This document shows positions 43,330 through 52,376 of a DNA stretch of 64,000 bases, piece by piece (within the stretch, counting starts at the first letter, position 1; each line of letters opens with the position of its first letter). The translations under genes and the position numbers were made by a program. The stretch is from Arthrobacter beigongshangensis. GTDB taxonomy: Bacteria; Bacillota; Bacilli; Bacillales_A; Planococcaceae. The notes beneath the pieces are model-generated. The model was not told the origin of the DNA and did not search any database. It saw only the letters and a list, made by a program, of their open reading frames with translations. The stretch is taken from assembly GCF_016820585.1 (NCBI RefSeq), contig NZ_JADHDX010000003.1, positions 235,173 to 299,172 of the forward strand, written 5' to 3'.

Positions 43330-44211
43330 TCAAGCAGCTGCCTGTCTGCACTGATCCTCTAATTGTTGCGGCGTTAAGTAGTCAATTGCCCCATGAATCC
43401 GTTTCCGGTTATACCATGATTCAATGTACTGAAAGAGGGCAATTTGTGCTGCTTCAAAGTCTATATAGGTCGTTTGATAGACTTCTTCCTTTTTTAATGT
43501 GGCATGAAAAGACTCGATGCAGGCTTTGTCATAAGGGCAGCCTTTTCGACTGAAAGAGTGTTCAATTTCCACTGCTTTTACGGCTTTTTCAAAGTCTTCG
43601 CTTGTAAATTGGCTGCCTAAATCGGTGTGAAGTATCAGCCCCTCTTCAGGCTTCTGGACCTCGATTGCGTTCGTTAATGCTTGTAAGACAAGTTCGGTTG
43701 TCATGGACTTGGAAAAAGAATAACCGACTATTTTTTTCGTATGTAAGTCAAGGACAGAAGCTAGGTAGCACCAACCATTTTTCAGCGTGTGGATATACGT
43801 AATATCGGCAACCCATTTCTCGTTAATTGTCGTTGTTTCAAAATCCTGTTCCAATAAATTGTCGCGTTCTTCTATTTGGCTTGCCGATGAAGCTGGGCGG
43901 TATTTCTTCGTGATGATAGATCGGATTCCTTCTGCTTTCATGATGCGCTGGACGCGTTTTAAGCTGACATTGAAGCCTTCCTTTTTGAGAATCTGATGAA
44001 TTTTAGGCGCACCATAGCGACCTTTACTCTCCGCATGAATGATTTTTATGCGCTCTAAAATCGCTTCGTTTTCAATTTCATACGAAGATTTCACTTTATG
44101 GAACGATTGATAATACGTACTTCTGGGCACTTCGAGTACTTCACACAAGACTTGAATCGGATGGTTCTCCTTCTCCTGTTCGATATGGTCGATAATCTCT
44201 TGGTCGGTCAC
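43330..44211 (-). CDS. IS3-family transposase OrfB (DDE integrase)
   Basis: The 293-residue protein has an N-terminal HTH-like region (PRSTYYQSFHKV, then GRYGAPKIHQILKKEGFNVS) and the DDE core. The first Asp is in WVADITYIHTLKNGW, the second in LILHTDLGSQFTSEDF, and the Glu in KACIESFHATLKKEEVY. It starts at a GTG overlapping the orfA stop (GTGA), and is probably also made as an OrfAB fusion by frameshifting near GCGAAAAAG. It appears intact. Confidence 0.9.
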   Translation of the reverse strand: MTDQEIIDHIEQEKENHPIQVLCEVLEVPRSTYYQSFHKVKSSYEIENEAILERIKIIHAESKGRYGAPKIHQILKKEGFNVSLKRVQRIMKAEGIRSIITKKYRPASSASQIEERDNLLEQDFETTTINEKWVADITYIHTLKNGWCYLASVLDLHTKKIVGYSFSKSMTTELVLQALTNAIEVQKPEEGLILHTDLGSQFTSEDFEKAVKAVEIEHSFSRKGCPYDKACIESFHATLKKEEVYQTTYIDFEAAQIALFQYIESWYNRKRIHGAIDYLTPQQLEDQCRQAAA

Positions 44212-44477
44212 TTTTTCGCGAATATGGTCATAGCCTTTTTTAGGATTTCTACCTCCTGTTGAAGGCGAAGGTTTTCCTTTTGGATCTCCGCAATTTCAGC
44301 GGAAGTCAAACCCCCTCCATTTTCAATTGGGTAATGGGCTTTGATCCATTTATAGATTGTTACTTCAGATACACCATATTCACGGCTGAGATCACTCACA
44401 GATGTGCCAGACCTGTAGAGTTCGACGATTGTTTGTTTGAATTCCTGGTTATAACGTTTTTGCTTCATTCCGGACAC
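44208..44477 (-). CDS. IS3-family transposase OrfA (HTH protein)
   Basis: The 89 residues form a helix-turn-helix of the transposase type (RYNQEFKQTIVELYRSGTSVSDLSREYGVSEVTIYKWI) followed by a leucine-zipper-like coiled coil (AEIQKENLRLQQEVEILKKA). This is the standard OrfA layout that binds the terminal repeats. It overlaps orfB by four bases. Confidence 0.9.
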   Translation of the reverse strand: MSGMKQKRYNQEFKQTIVELYRSGTSVSDLSREYGVSEVTIYKWIKAHYPIENGGGLTSAEIAEIQKENLRLQQEVEILKKAMTIFAKK

Positions 44478-44600
44478 GTCCTCTCTATTTATTAGGATAG
44501 AGACTTAACTAACTTGTGTCCATACATCTATACTAGCTCCAAATCAACCCAATCTTTAGGAGGTTCTTAACCCCATTTAAAGTTAGTAATTAGCATCGTA

Positions 44601-44672
44601 TAAGACTAAGACTAAGACTAAGACTAAGACTAAGACTAAGACTAAGACTAAGACTAAGACTAAGACTAAGAC
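44601..44672. repeat. 12 perfect tandem copies of TAAGAC
   Basis: The 72-base tract consists of twelve uninterrupted TAAGAC hexamers. It lies in a gene-free region 79 bases from the IS3 end. A hexamer does not change a reading frame, and no ORF crosses it convincingly. Confidence 0.9.
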
Positions 44673-44812
44673 ATTAATTTTTATTGTGGCAAAAGGTGCT
44701 AGCTAGAGACAAGTAATCACGTTTTGTAGCTTACCCTATTTTATTTTATATTCATATGGACGTTAGACGGTTCTGGGTCGAAAAAAACCTTTTTATACAG
44801 TCAGAAAAGGAG

Positions 44813-44840
44813 TAAGCGTCAAATTTGACGCTTATTTTTA
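44813..44840 (+). terminator. isolated palindrome with T-run
   Basis: TAAGCGTCAAATTTGACGCTTA is a perfect 22-base palindrome (two 11-base arms) followed by TTTTTA. It looks like a rho-independent terminator, but no gene precedes it, so it may end an unrecognised RNA or be a relic. Confidence 0.6.
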
Positions 44841-44942
44841 TTCGGATCCGATAGATGGGGTGTTTAAGGCTTTTGGTGTTGTTTGAACTGATTCCCTTAT
44901 ATTAAATTTAAAATATCAATCGATGTACTGATGTTAGAAAGG

Positions 44943-45248
44943 GTGCTTGTGCATCGCGAAATCCGTAAACTATCATGGATTTCGTTGAATTTGTGTCTTG
45001 CACAGCCCCCTCATTCAAGTTCCAAACCCTGCCTATCGGTAAAACCCCCAATACACTTAGTGCCGCGTACCTGCGCAAGAAACTATCATGATTGTTTGTC
45101 GCACAGGTACCCTTCAATTACGCGTAAATAACTGAAAGTTCATGGTAATCAATATTCATGGTAGCCCATTTAAGATTGTAGATTTCCGTTCTAGGGTTGA
45201 CTACATTCTTGCCGCGGCAAGCCCCGAACCCACCACTTCAATCTACAA
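44943..45248. other. gene-free region with three ordered stem-loops
   Basis: The gap between the IS3 element and the PucR gene (44523-45281) holds no credible protein gene. Hairpin A (44957-44984, CGAAATCC/GGATTTCG) and hairpin B (45067-45110, GTACCTG/CAGGTAC) both expose AAACTATCATG. A third structure (45176-45248) has three nested perfect stems: TTGTAGATT/AATCTACAA, GGGTT/AACCC and CTTGCCGCGGCAAG. This may be a structured RNA or a recombination/mobile relic. Confidence 0.5.
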
Positions 45249-45281
45249 ATATATAGGTCTCGTTGTGGACAGACACTTATT

Positions 45282-46865
45282 CTAATACAGTTCATTAAAG
45301 TAGATGTAAGTAAATGCGATTTTGAGAAGAATAATTGTATTAAGTGAATCTAAATTGACATTTAGAAGTGATGAAATCGATTTTAATCGGTATCTAACAG
45401 TGTTCTTATGGATGAATAGCCTTTCTCCTGTCATTTCTACATTGAGATTACATTCAAAATAGAAATGTAATGTATTAAGTAGTTCAGTTTTGTGGTATTT
45501 ATCATATTCAATAACTTTATGTAAGGTTTCTTTATATATATTTTGGGCTTCTTCAGTGGTTGATTCTGAAAACATGATTCTTTCAATATTTAAATGCTCA
45601 AAGTTTGAAAAAGTAATATGATTTTCTTGTAATCGATTTTCTTTTGAAATCCTCAGTGCTATCTTGGCCTCCCTTTGAGCCTTGGGAAGTTCTGGTAATG
45701 CATAAGGACGGCTAGCACCACAATTTATATTTATAGTCGGAAACTTTTTATCCAAGAAATTTAATAATTCTCTTTTTGTCAACTCGAAAATATCTTCTGG
45801 GATAATGATAATTAAGTTATTATCATAATTCTGCCCTATTAAAACCTTGTTTAAAACGAGATTCTGAATGGATTTAACTTGATTGATTAAACTCTTTTTG
45901 GAAATACCTTCATTATGTTCAATATTAATCAATAGCAGTCGATAATTATTTGCGATTTCGAAATCAAAGTAATTCATTTTGTTTTGGACATAGTGTTTAG
46001 TTTCAAACGAATTATTAATTAGTTCCAAAATGAAATCGTTTAGATGCCTTTGCTCAATAGTTTTAATTATATTTTGATTCTCGACCTCTAGATTTGCTAT
46101 AATCGCAGCTTGTTCAACGGCTATTTTAATTTTCGGTGTTAGTTCAGCAGAGTCCGACCAAACAAATATACCACCTTCAAGACTATTTTTTTCATTAATC
46201 CATTTAATTGTAAATAGGGTTTGTTCGTATTTTACTATTTGAATTTGATTGCTTATTCCGTAAAAAGCAGTACTAATCAAATAGTCCAAGTTGATAGTGT
46301 GATTTGGTTGTTCGGGATAATCGATTCTCACATTCATTTTTTTGAAGTATATAGTTAACGGTATTTTAATGATGCTGTAGAGAACCTTTGCTAATTGATG
46401 AATATCACCTTTTTCTTTCATGTGGTTATGGAACTTCTCGTAAATAGTATTTAATTGGTGTATCTCATCATCTTTTGCTTTCGAAAGTGCATGGGTAATT
46501 TCCCATAAAAAATCTGACCAGGCTATCCCATTATTCAATTTAAGGATTGGGAAGTTATTCTTAATTGCATATAGTTGGACTTCTTTCGGCAAATAAGGAA
46601 TATGTCTACCTATTTTAACCCCTAGCCCGAAACCCTTCCTATCAATCACCCCTTTTATAAACATATAAAATCTTTCTTCCCAATCATTCGTTCCTGAAGC
46701 GAAATAACCAGTTGTTAAAACGAAGTCTCCTTTTTTTATCCATTGATTTCCATCGGGCGAGTCTATAAATGTAATATTATTCATTCGATTTTTTAAAGGA
46801 CAGGTAGTGAGTACTTCGGATTCCTTAAGAAAATTCAACTCCATTAGTTCTTTAAATAGCATCAT
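45282..46865 (-). CDS. PucR-family transcriptional regulator
   Basis: The 527-residue protein begins with the PucR sensory domain (LKNRMNNITFIDSPDGNQWI, KKGDFVLTTGYFASGTNDWE, GFGLGVKIGRHIPYLP). It ends with the PucR/CdaR-type helix-turn-helix (LNVEMTGERLFIHKNTVRYRLKSISSLL near residues 475-502). Between them lies a GGDEF-like fold region without the signature. Such proteins are usually activators of catabolic genes for purines, amines or sugar acids. ATG 46865 follows AAGGAGG. It is divergent from the M20 gene and probably controls the catabolic block to its right, which is inferred. Confidence 0.88.
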   Translation of the reverse strand: MMLFKELMELNFLKESEVLTTCPLKNRMNNITFIDSPDGNQWIKKGDFVLTTGYFASGTNDWEERFYMFIKGVIDRKGFGLGVKIGRHIPYLPKEVQLYAIKNNFPILKLNNGIAWSDFLWEITHALSKAKDDEIHQLNTIYEKFHNHMKEKGDIHQLAKVLYSIIKIPLTIYFKKMNVRIDYPEQPNHTINLDYLISTAFYGISNQIQIVKYEQTLFTIKWINEKNSLEGGIFVWSDSAELTPKIKIAVEQAAIIANLEVENQNIIKTIEQRHLNDFILELINNSFETKHYVQNKMNYFDFEIANNYRLLLINIEHNEGISKKSLINQVKSIQNLVLNKVLIGQNYDNNLIIIIPEDIFELTKRELLNFLDKKFPTININCGASRPYALPELPKAQREAKIALRISKENRLQENHITFSNFEHLNIERIMFSESTTEEAQNIYKETLHKVIEYDKYHKTELLNTLHFYFECNLNVEMTGERLFIHKNTVRYRLKSISSLLNVNLDSLNTIILLKIAFTYIYFNELY

Positions 46866-47005
46866 TCTTACCTCCTTAGATAAAAGTATAATTAAACGAT
46901 TATTATTTTGTATACAAGTCTAATTGTAAATGATTTATAGTCATCTTAACAGATAAATAAACTTAATAGTTAGTTTTGTCTGAAGGTTCAGGAGGTAGGA
47001 CTAGT

Positions 47006-48190
47006 GTGAGTACTCAAAGAATGGTTGAACTTTTACAAAGGATGGTGAAGGTTAACACTGTTAATCCTCCAGGTGATGAACATAAGTTAGCCAAATTAAT
47101 TTACGATACTCTTTCGGTTAGTGGTCTGGAATGTCAGTTGCATCAGGTAGATGAAAATCGATCAAACATTGTTGTAACATTAAAAGGAAAAGATTCAACA
47201 CTAAAAAAAATATATTTTAACGGCCATTTAGATACCGTACCAATCGGTGAACAGCCTTGGACTTTTAATCCATTCGAGGCTGAAATAAAGGATGGACGAA
47301 TGTATGGAAGAGGAACGACAGACATGAAAGGCGGAGTTGCTGCCATCCTTGAAACGATGCTGATTCTACAAGAAAATAAATTTTCTTTAGAACAGGATGT
47401 CGTTTTTGTCGGAACAGTCGGGGAAGAAGTGGATTGTCTTGGGGCTCGAGCAGCGATTGAAACAGGATTAATCGAAAATCCTGGAGCAATTCTGATTGCT
47501 GAACCAAGTAGTATGGATCTATATATTGCCCATAAAGGTGCTTTATGGCTTGAAATTAGAACCTTCGGCAAAACGGCACACGGTTCGATGCCGGATGAAG
47601 GAACTAATGCGATTGATTCAATGATGTATATTCTGGAAGAACTTAAAAATTTTAAGTTAGATGAAGTTGATGATTTGTTAGGAGTTATGAGCCAAAGTAC
47701 TAATACAATTCAAGGAGGTGTTGCTACAAATGTAGTTCCCGATTATTGCACATTAAATCTAGATTTTCGTACAATCTCAGCATCTCAAAACTCCAAAATT
47801 TTAAATGAACTTGACATTATTATAGCTAAACTTACAGATACCAAAGTTGAATTTCAAGCTAATTATGTTGTTCTTCAAAATCTTGAGCCCTTAAAAAATA
47901 ATAATGAAAGCGCTTTAATAAAAAAACTTCAACTTACGAATCAAGAGATGAATCAAAAAGGTGCACATAGTCAAAGTGCTAACTATTACACCGATGGCTC
48001 AGTATTTAGAAAGCATTTTGATTGTCCAATATTGATTTGCGGAGCGGGTGACCCGACCCAAGCTCATCAGCCAGATGAATCGATTTTAATCAGTAAGCTA
48101 GAAAAATCAGTCGAGTTTTATCTTCGTGTAGTAGAAACATATCAAGAGTTTAATAAAATAAATGATTGGGAGATGAAAATCAATAAGTGA
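47006..48190 (+). CDS. M20-family metallohydrolase (ArgE/DapE-like)
   Basis: The 394-residue enzyme has the M20 zinc-site motifs: FNGHLDTVPIG (His and catalytic Asp), YGRGTTDMKGGVAAIL (bridging Asp), VGTVGEEVDCLGA (general-base Glu pair), LIAEPSS and the C-terminal GAGDPTQAHQPDE (His). Members hydrolyse N-acyl or peptide-like amide bonds (acetylornithine, succinyl-diaminopimelate and others). Substrate assignment is not possible. The start is GTG 47006 behind AGGAGG; an in-frame TTG at 46976 has no such site. It faces away from the PucR gene and may be its direct target. Confidence 0.87.
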   Translation: MSTQRMVELLQRMVKVNTVNPPGDEHKLAKLIYDTLSVSGLECQLHQVDENRSNIVVTLKGKDSTLKKIYFNGHLDTVPIGEQPWTFNPFEAEIKDGRMYGRGTTDMKGGVAAILETMLILQENKFSLEQDVVFVGTVGEEVDCLGARAAIETGLIENPGAILIAEPSSMDLYIAHKGALWLEIRTFGKTAHGSMPDEGTNAIDSMMYILEELKNFKLDEVDDLLGVMSQSTNTIQGGVATNVVPDYCTLNLDFRTISASQNSKILNELDIIIAKLTDTKVEFQANYVVLQNLEPLKNNNESALIKKLQLTNQEMNQKGAHSQSANYYTDGSVFRKHFDCPILICGAGDPTQAHQPDESILISKLEKSVEFYLRVVETYQEFNKINDWEMKINK

Positions 48191-48209
48191 ACAGAACGTT
48201 AAGGAATTT

Positions 48210-48836
48210 ATGAAAAAGACGACACTTTATACTGGATCAGGAAGTCTAAAGTTTTTGAAAGATGCTATCGCTAAGTATGGGATAGTCTTCTGGGAATTCA
48301 AGAAAAATCAAAGACATTCAATGAGATAAAACCGAACCCAAGCGTAAACGCCATGAACGCTATTTATGAAAAGCATAAGGATGATGGGATTCAAAATATT
48401 ATTGCTGTGAGTGGCGGTAGAGTTGTTGAATCAGCCAAATCTTTGTCCATCCTTTTTCAAATGGTGGTCTTGGACTAGTCTACGGAATTGGAGCACAATA
48501 TGATGCTTCGCATTAAATTGTAAACGCTATTTTGCTTCCATAGGTCTTGGAATATAATTGGATTTCAAATTCTGAAAAGCTCTCAGATATCGCTCAGGCA
48601 CTCTGAGTGAACACTCGGGGAATGTCTGTCGAAGATGTGGCGAAAGCTGGTGTGAAAAGGGTGAAGGAATTAACGAAAGAAGTAGGGAGACCAGAATATT
48701 TGAGCGAGATCGGTGTGAAAGAGGAAGGTATTGGAGTATTGACGGATATAGCATTTAACGATGACTTATATTTGGAAGCAAATCCACGATGTGCATCAAG
48801 AAGGGACATTGAAATAATATTGACGAAAGCGATATG
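48210..48836 (+). pseudogene. iron-containing alcohol dehydrogenase, decayed
   Basis: Pieces of an Fe-ADH can be read in several frames. The N-terminal part TTLYTGSGSLKFLKDAIAKYG is followed by NPSVNAMNAIYEKHKDDGIQ and NIIAVSGGR(V)VESAK. The C-terminal part has GIGAQYDASH, LEYNWISNSEKLSDIAQAL, then SVEDVAKAGVKRVKELTKEV and LTDIAFNDDLYLEANPRCAS. Most of the middle, including the metal-binding part before the remaining His, is deleted, and frameshifts and in-frame stops are present. The full family length would be about 380 codons. It sits between the M20 and aldehyde dehydrogenase genes and probably once oxidised an alcohol of this pathway. Confidence 0.85.
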
Positions 48837-48932
48837 ATTTGAATATCACAACAACCAATAAACAATTTCTACTGTCCTGTGGAAAGAGAAAATAGTGGGT
48901 AACTTGAATTGATAAAAAAAGGAGAGGTTCTA

Positions 48933-50426
48933 ATGAACACTGTGCAAAACATAGAAACAATACAACTTTCTAAGGTCGTATCGGATTTTTTGAACGAAGA
49001 AAAAAAGTTGTTTATAGGTGGGGAGTTTGTTTCTTCATCCTCAAATAATACATTTCAAACATTAAACCCTGCAAATAATGAAGTATTGGCGGAAATCCAT
49101 GAGGCTTCAGAGGAAGATGTAAACAGTGCCGTTCAAGCAGCAAAAGACGCATTTGAAAATGGTCAATGGTCTACAATGACACCGCTTGAACGTGGCGATT
49201 TGATTTATAAACTTGCAATCCTTATCGATGAACATAAACAATACATTGCGGAGATTGATAGTTTGGATAATGGGAAACCGCTTGCAGAACTTTTGGAAAA
49301 TGATTTGCCAAATGCCATCGGCCAATTTAAATACTTTAGTGGATGGGCAAGTAAGTTAATGGGTCAACATATTCCGGTTAATGGGGATTTTTTAAATTAT
49401 ACTCGTCATGAACCTATTGGTGTTGTAGGCCAAATCATACCTTGGAATTTTCCTTTTATGATGGCTGCTTGGAAAATTGCACCGGCTCTTGCAGCTGGTT
49501 GTACAATTATCCTAAAATCAGCGGAGCAGACTCCATTATCGGCACTTTATTTGGCGAAATTAGTTCAAGAAGCTGGATTTCCTAAAGGAGTCATTAATAT
49601 TGTCAGTGGTCACGGAGAAACAACTGGTGCAGCTCTTGTGAAACATCCCTTAGTTAACAAAATTGCGTTTACAGGCTCTACAGAGGTAGGAAAGATTATT
49701 ATGAAAGAAGCGGCAAATACGATGAAACGAGTTACTCTTGAACTTGGAGGGAAATCACCGAATATTATATTGAAAGATGCGGACTTAGATAAGGCTGCGG
49801 AAGGAGTATTTGCCGGTATTATGTACAACCAAGGGGAGGTCTGTAGTGCGGGATCTAGAGCTTATGTACATTCAAGCATTTATGAAGAGTTTGTGGATAG
49901 ATTAGTCAATCTCGCAAAGAAGGTGAAATTAGGTACAGGATTACAATCAGGTATTACTATGGGGCCACTTGTTTCAGAAGAACAAAAGGAACGGGTGATA
50001 AATTACATTGAGATTGGAAAATCGGAAGGTGCTAAACTGGTCTATGGAGGAGGAGCATCAGAACAAGGATGCTTTGTAGAACCCACAATTTTCGGGGATG
50101 TCGAAGACGATATGCGAATTTCTAGGGAAGAAATTTTTGGACCAGTACTAGTTGTCTCGAAATTTGAAAATGAACTTGAAGTTGTTGAAAGGGCAAATGA
50201 TTCCGAATATGGACTGGGGGCAGGGGTTTGGACAGAAAATATTACAAAGGCCCATAAGATTGCGAATAAGTTGAAATCGGGTTCTATTTGGATTAACTGC
50301 TACAATGCTACTGATCCGGCATCCCCTTTTGGCGGATTCAAAAATTCAGGTTTTGGTAGGGAAATGGGATCCTATGCTTTGGAGAATTATACAGAAGTTA
50401 AAAGTATATGGGTCAACTTAAATTGA
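48933..50426 (+). CDS. NAD(P)-dependent aldehyde dehydrogenase
   Basis: The 497 residues contain all catalytic motifs of the aldehyde dehydrogenase superfamily: GQIIPWNFPFMMAAWKIAPA, FTGSTEVGK, the general base Glu270 in ELGGKSPN, the nucleophile Cys304 in NQGEVCSAGSR and EEIFGPVLVVSKF. It would oxidise an aldehyde to its acid. In this neighbourhood a C2-C4 hydroxyaldehyde released by the aldolase is a reasonable substrate, but that is inference. The start at ATG 48933 follows AGGAGAGG. The decayed alcohol dehydrogenase lies directly upstream. Confidence 0.9.
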   Translation: MNTVQNIETIQLSKVVSDFLNEEKKLFIGGEFVSSSSNNTFQTLNPANNEVLAEIHEASEEDVNSAVQAAKDAFENGQWSTMTPLERGDLIYKLAILIDEHKQYIAEIDSLDNGKPLAELLENDLPNAIGQFKYFSGWASKLMGQHIPVNGDFLNYTRHEPIGVVGQIIPWNFPFMMAAWKIAPALAAGCTIILKSAEQTPLSALYLAKLVQEAGFPKGVINIVSGHGETTGAALVKHPLVNKIAFTGSTEVGKIIMKEAANTMKRVTLELGGKSPNIILKDADLDKAAEGVFAGIMYNQGEVCSAGSRAYVHSSIYEEFVDRLVNLAKKVKLGTGLQSGITMGPLVSEEQKERVINYIEIGKSEGAKLVYGGGASEQGCFVEPTIFGDVEDDMRISREEIFGPVLVVSKFENELEVVERANDSEYGLGAGVWTENITKAHKIANKLKSGSIWINCYNATDPASPFGGFKNSGFGREMGSYALENYTEVKSIWVNLN

Positions 50427-50648
50427 AAAACATGTAGATAGTATTTTTGTGAACTATTTTTGAAGGTGAGTGAAACATCTATTTACTATGTATTCGGAGT
50501 AAAGTAATTGATATTGCAAATACAATTGGTTTATGATGATCTTCTTTGTTTCGTTGATATGCTAAATGAAACTTTGTATACCATGCCTATAAAGATTAGT
50601 AAATAAACTAACATATATGGAGTGATAATGTTGGAGGAAAAGTATGTA

Positions 50649-51650
50649 ATGAAGAAATTTATTAATGACCCTTACAAAGTCGTCGATGAAATGTTAGAAG
50701 GCTTATTACTAGCTCATTCCGATAAATTAAAAAGTGTTCGTGAGGATAATCGTTCATTAACAAGAAAAAGTTCTCCTACTAAAAACAAAGTAGGGATTGT
50801 CACAGGTGGAGGTACAGGACATTTACCATTATTTCTTGGATATGTTGGTGAAGGAATGTTAGATGGGGTAGCTGTAGGCGATGTTTTTCAATCTCCAAGT
50901 GCCCAGCAAATATTAGATACAATTAAGGCAGTAGATGGTGGAGTCGGTGTATTGGCGTTATATGGTAATTACGGTGGAGATGTGATGAATTTCGGTATGG
51001 CTACGGACTTAGCTGATATGGAAGAAATTAAAGTGGAGAATGTTGTCGCAACTGATGATGTAGCATCTTATCCAAAAGGGGGAGAAGACAAGCGGCGTGG
51101 TGTAGCGGGGATGTTTTTCATATATAAAGTTGCTGCAGCGAAAGCAGAAAGATTTTCTACTTTGGAAGAGGTTAAGGATATTGCTATAAAGGCAAATAAT
51201 AATGTACGTACAATGGGAATAGCGTTAACTCCGTGCATACTTCCAGCGGTCGGTAAACCAACGTTTAGAATAAGGGATGGCGAAATGGAGCTTGGAATTG
51301 GTATACATGGGGAGCCAGGTATACAAACAGGTAAAATTGAAACAGCAGATATTGTTGCTGAAAAAATTATAACTTCTATCTTGGAGGATTTGGATATACC
51401 TGCTGGAAGTGAAGTTGCAGTTCTAATTAACGGCTTGGGTTCTACTCCGCTAGAAGAGCAGTATATTATTTATCGTAAAGTATATAAGGTATTGGAAGAA
51501 AAAGATGTGAAAATTTATCGGAACTATATAGGCGAGTATGCCACTTCCTTCGAAATGGTCGGTTTATCAATTTCTGTATTTAAGCTAAATGAAGAATTTA
51601 AAGAACTAATGGATGATCCATTTGAAACACCATTTTTCATTCAAAAGTAA
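50649..51650 (+). CDS. dhaK: dihydroxyacetone kinase-type subunit DhaK
   Basis: DhaK binds the ketone substrate covalently through a histidine while DhaL supplies phosphate. The 333 residues show GIVTGGGTGHLPLFLGYVGE, DGVAVGDVFQSPSAQQI and the hemiaminal His220 in LGIGIHGEPG. ATG 50649 gives the family N-terminus MKKFINDPYKVVDEML; ATG 50628 and GTG 50622 are alternatives. The dhaL gene follows at once, but no PTS DhaM is nearby, so the pair is probably ATP-dependent. Related kinases act on erythrulose or other short ketoses as well as dihydroxyacetone, so the substrate is open. Confidence 0.88.
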   Translation: MKKFINDPYKVVDEMLEGLLLAHSDKLKSVREDNRSLTRKSSPTKNKVGIVTGGGTGHLPLFLGYVGEGMLDGVAVGDVFQSPSAQQILDTIKAVDGGVGVLALYGNYGGDVMNFGMATDLADMEEIKVENVVATDDVASYPKGGEDKRRGVAGMFFIYKVAAAKAERFSTLEEVKDIAIKANNNVRTMGIALTPCILPAVGKPTFRIRDGEMELGIGIHGEPGIQTGKIETADIVAEKIITSILEDLDIPAGSEVAVLINGLGSTPLEEQYIIYRKVYKVLEEKDVKIYRNYIGEYATSFEMVGLSISVFKLNEEFKELMDDPFETPFFIQK

Positions 51651-51668
51651 ATGGAAAGGGTTGAAGTG

Positions 51669-52307
51669 ATGGAACGTGAATTGACGATTAAAGATATAAT
51701 TGGTATTTTCGGTGACGTCAGCCTAATAATGGATGAAAATAAGGATTATTTATGTGAATTAGATGGAGCAATTGGCGATGGAGATATTGGTTTGACCATG
51801 TCTCGAGGGTTCCGATCTATAAAGGAATATGCAGATAATGAAGAGTTTGTTGATGTAGGTAGTCTATTATTACGAAGCGGAATGACATTAGCAGACAGTG
51901 CGCCATCAACAATGGGGACACTTTTTGCCTCAGGGTTTATAAAAGCAGGGAAGGCATTAAAAGGTAAAACAGAATTAAATTTAGAGGGCTTCCGGGATAT
52001 GTTAAAGGAAATCGAGGTAGGAATAATGGATAGAGGAAAGGCGAAAGTAGGCGATAAGACAATATTGGATTCGCTTTCACCCGCCACAATATCGTTGGAA
52101 CAATCTATTAACAATAAAGAAAGAATGAATGAAGCAATTGAAAAAGCTTATAATGCAGCGGTAAAAGGAATGAACGATACAGTAAATATGCAATCCCAAC
52201 ATGGTAGGGCAGGTAGATATTTGGAACAATCAATTGGGAAAATCGATCCCGGTGCAACAGTCGGTGCATTATTTTATAAAGGAATATATGAATATATCAG
52301 TAAGTGA
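51669..52307 (+). CDS. dhaL: dihydroxyacetone kinase-type subunit DhaL
   Basis: The 212-residue helical nucleotide-binding subunit has the Mg-binding aspartates in ELDGAIGDGDIGLTMSRGF (Asp32, Asp37, Asp39) and the phosphate loop MTLADSAPSTMGTLFASGF. It also has the late block KTILDSLSPA (DxLxPA) and MQSQHGRAGRY. In classic DhaL the first motif reads GDxDHG; here the His is Ile. ATG 51669 is preferred over the ATG that directly follows the dhaK stop, because only it has an upstream purine-rich site. It works with DhaK. Confidence 0.88.
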   Translation: MERELTIKDIIGIFGDVSLIMDENKDYLCELDGAIGDGDIGLTMSRGFRSIKEYADNEEFVDVGSLLLRSGMTLADSAPSTMGTLFASGFIKAGKALKGKTELNLEGFRDMLKEIEVGIMDRGKAKVGDKTILDSLSPATISLEQSINNKERMNEAIEKAYNAAVKGMNDTVNMQSQHGRAGRYLEQSIGKIDPGATVGALFYKGIYEYISK

Positions 52308-52376
52308 TTCTAAGAGAAAACAAAACATGAAAAAAGTATTGAAATTATAAGTTAATCTAGCGTCAACCAAATTAAT

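Larger units (their letters stand above)
43145..44522 (-). mobile_element. IS3-family insertion sequence (IS150-like)
   Basis: Inverted ends TGGACACAAAAATGTTAAGTC (left, 43145, first 20 read TGGACACAAAAATGTTAAGT) and TGGACACAAGTTAGTTAAGT (right, read inward from 44522) bound two overlapping transposase genes. The element is about 1.38 kb. No 3-base target duplication is evident (TCC at the left, TAC at the right). This may mean a rearranged flank or slightly different true ends. Confidence 0.88.

Noticed and set aside
44601..44672. Hexamer array as a CRISPR or iteron origin
   Set aside because: There are no spacers, the unit is only six bases, and no cas, rep or DnaA-box features are nearby.
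44908..45117. 69-residue minus-strand open frame
   Set aside because: It runs through both hairpins, lacks a ribosome binding site and looks like a by-product of the structured sequence.
50460..50517. Short leader peptide upstream of dhaK (GTG start, 13 codons)
   Set aside because: The start is too close to its putative ribosome binding site and there is no attenuator structure downstream.
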